From: Bacteroides stercorirosoris
Lineage (GTDB): Bacteria; Bacteroidota; Bacteroidia; Bacteroidales; Bacteroidaceae
DNA length: 64,000 bases
Direction: 5' to 3'
NCBI RefSeq assembly: GCF_900142015.1
Contig: NZ_FQZN01000002.1
Span: forward strand, 1 to 64,000
Of the stretch, positions 62,892 through 64,000 are shown one piece after another (the first letter of the stretch is position 1; the number at the start of each line of letters is the position of its first letter). The notes below the pieces were generated by a model, which saw only the letters and a program-made list of their open reading frames with translations, had not been told where the DNA came from and searched no databases. A program made the position numbers and the translations under genes.

Positions 62892-63776
62892 ATGAAGCCG
62901 GACCTTTCCGCATTATACGCTTTGAACACTACAGATTTCATCCATAGAAATGAGATATTATTGCTTTGTTTTGGAATAATTATTTTGTTGCTTTTGGTCA
63001 TTATGATTATTGTGTCCATTAGCAAGACCAAGCGTTTGAAGACTCTTCGACAATTGAATGAAGTGGCGGAAGAAAGCAACCAGTTGAAGAATGCTTTTAT
63101 CGCCAACATGACGCATGAAATACGTACTCCGCTTAATGCCATTGTAGGTTTTACGAACATACTTGCAGAGACTGACAATCTGAGTAGGGAAGAGCGTATG
63201 TTTTTCCTGAAAGAGATTAATGACAATAAGGACTTTCTTGTTCAGATGATTAATGACCTGTTGGATTTCTCGAAAATAGAAGCCAATACGATAGAATATA
63301 ATGACGGGGATGTAGATGTGAACGCTCTGATTGATGAAATATGTGCAGTTGAGAATGCGCATCCTCGGCCATCGGGTATTCTGCTGGAGTTTGTAGAGAA
63401 GTTGCCTCAATGCCGTTTGATGATAGACCGGATACGTTTTGCACAGGTGGTCAACAATTTGGTAAAGAATGCCTTGAAGTTTACGGAACAGGGTAGTGTC
63501 AAGATTGGGTATCGTCGTCTGAGCAATAATAACTTTTATTTTTATGTGGCTGATACGGGATGTGGCATTGACGAAGACAGTCGTCGGGCCATTTTTGAGC
63601 GTTTTGTGAAAATGAACTACAATATCCGTGGTACAGGCTTAGGGCTCTCTATCACAAAATCCATTGTAGAGCATTATGGTGGTGGTATTGGCGTGGAATC
63701 AAAGAAAGGAGAAGGCTCTACGTTCTACTTTACTTTACCTGCCGGAATAGAGTACAAAGAATACGGGAAGTTCTGA
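62892..63776 (+). CDS. Membrane sensor histidine kinase without sensor domain
   Basis: A 294-residue protein with one N-terminal membrane helix (ILLLCFGIIILLLLVIMIIV, residues 22-41), no visible periplasmic sensor, and then HisKA ([16 protein letters not shown], phosphoacceptor His75), and HATPase ([36 protein letters not shown]). It lacks a receiver domain. It could take its signal from membrane or partner proteins. The kinase core resembles that of the hybrid kinase at 27330. It stands alone and its response regulator is not in view. Confidence 0.9.
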   Translation: MKPDLSALYALNTTDFIHRNEILLLCFGIIILLLLVIMIIVSISKTKRLKTLRQLNEVAEESNQLKNAFIANMTHEIRTPLNAIVGFTNILAETDNLSREERMFFLKEINDNKDFLVQMINDLLDFSKIEANTIEYNDGDVDVNALIDEICAVENAHPRPSGILLEFVEKLPQCRLMIDRIRFAQVVNNLVKNALKFTEQGSVKIGYRRLSNNNFYFYVADTGCGIDEDSRRAIFERFVKMNYNIRGTGLGLSITKSIVEHYGGGIGVESKKGEGSTFYFTLPAGIEYKEYGKF

Positions 63777-63793
63777 TTGATAGAGTCCGGCTT

Positions 63794-64000
63794 TTAATCT
63801 GCCATTTCCTTTAGTTTCTTAAAGTGACGGATGATGCCCAGATAATCCCGGTCGGTGCAGACATTAAATTTACTCCATAAGTCGCCCAGTACAACCGCAC
63901 CGCCAAACCCGAAATCTTTTATTTCCAGAATGTTGTCGGGAGTGATTCCTCCTAGAGCCATGACTTTCGTGTCGATAATCCTTTCTTTTCCTGCTGCACG
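63794..64000 (-). CDS. Thiamine phosphate synthase-like protein, 3' part
   Basis: The frame is open to the window edge (69 codons visible). It reads KVMALGGITPDNILEIKDFG and GGAVVLGDLWSKFN, the GGI and G-x-x-x-L-G-x-x-W pattern of the ThiE/TenI barrel near its phosphate-binding end. It ends KKLKEMAD. The gene continues to the right of the window. ThiE joins the thiazole and pyrimidine halves of thiamine; TenI-like members do related steps, so the family call is firm but the exact enzyme is not. Confidence 0.75.
   Translation of the reverse strand, partial: RAAGKERIIDTKVMALGGITPDNILEIKDFGFGGAVVLGDLWSKFNVCTDRDYLGIIRHFKKLKEMAD

Noticed and set aside
1..64000. tRNA or rRNA genes
   Set aside because: No cloverleaf-like sequence with a T-arm GGTTCGAATCC-type motif was seen in any gap between genes; a dedicated covariance search was not possible.

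Overview
The window looks like a chromosomal segment of a Bacteroides species. The evidence is the promoter style (TTTG, 19 to 21 bases, TAnnTTTG, A-rich translation starts), the HU-related protein followed by a tiny 'smalltalk' peptide, the SbcCD pair, the fimbrillin-like lipoprotein, and above all a UpxY/UpxZ-led capsular polysaccharide (CPS) locus behind an invertible promoter. The species cannot be fixed from the sequence alone. No tRNA, rRNA, CRISPR array or intact insertion sequence was seen.

Layout. 1-1253 is the tail of another surface polysaccharide locus (aminotransferase fragment and initiating sugar transferase). 1700-2391 holds the HU-related protein and the smalltalk peptide. 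2506-30470 is conserved housekeeping DNA: dnaB, pheT, a YebC-type regulator, a TSCPD protein, an Nramp transporter, exonuclease III, a C_GCAxxG_C_C protein, a small winged-helix protein, pdxH, a fimbrillin-like lipoprotein, lepA, two cation/proton antiporters (the second nhaA), a BlaI/M56 peptidase pair, xpt, rmuC, map, sbcC, sbcD and a large hybrid histidine kinase. 30471-31771 is a decayed strip with a broken SH3-like gene, a lysine-rich hypothetical gene with a probable frameshift, and a hairpin-rich repeat.

31772-54637 is the CPS locus. A 206-bp invertible element carries a near-consensus promoter that points LEFT in this assembly, away from the capsule genes (phase OFF). To its right lie an attenuator-like hairpin, upxY, upxZ, a decayed N-acetylmuramidase, and a long same-strand operon. 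The operon contains a VioA-like aminotransferase, two ATP-grasp enzymes around a second PLP enzyme, an amber-interrupted porin gene with a BCCT-like transporter, glycosyltransferases, a cytidylyltransferase-oxidoreductase fusion, an SDR, a Wzy-like polymerase, a MurJ/Wzx-like flippase, a TagB/TagF-like polyol-phosphate transferase, a TviB-like sugar dehydrogenase, a GT2 enzyme, and a terminal sugar transferase plus aminotransferase resembling B. fragilis WcfS/WcfR. The cytidylyltransferase fusion, SDR and TagF-like transferase together suggest that the repeat unit carries a phosphodiester-linked polyol or sugar acid, a teichoic-acid-like feature in a Gram-negative capsule.

54689-64000 returns to conserved genes: a secreted glutathione peroxidase, an MFS exporter, two related small lipoproteins, an RluA-type pseudouridine synthase, an RlmD-type methyltransferase, pyruvate phosphate dikinase, a small membrane histidine kinase, and the 3' end of a thiamine-phosphate-synthase-like gene.
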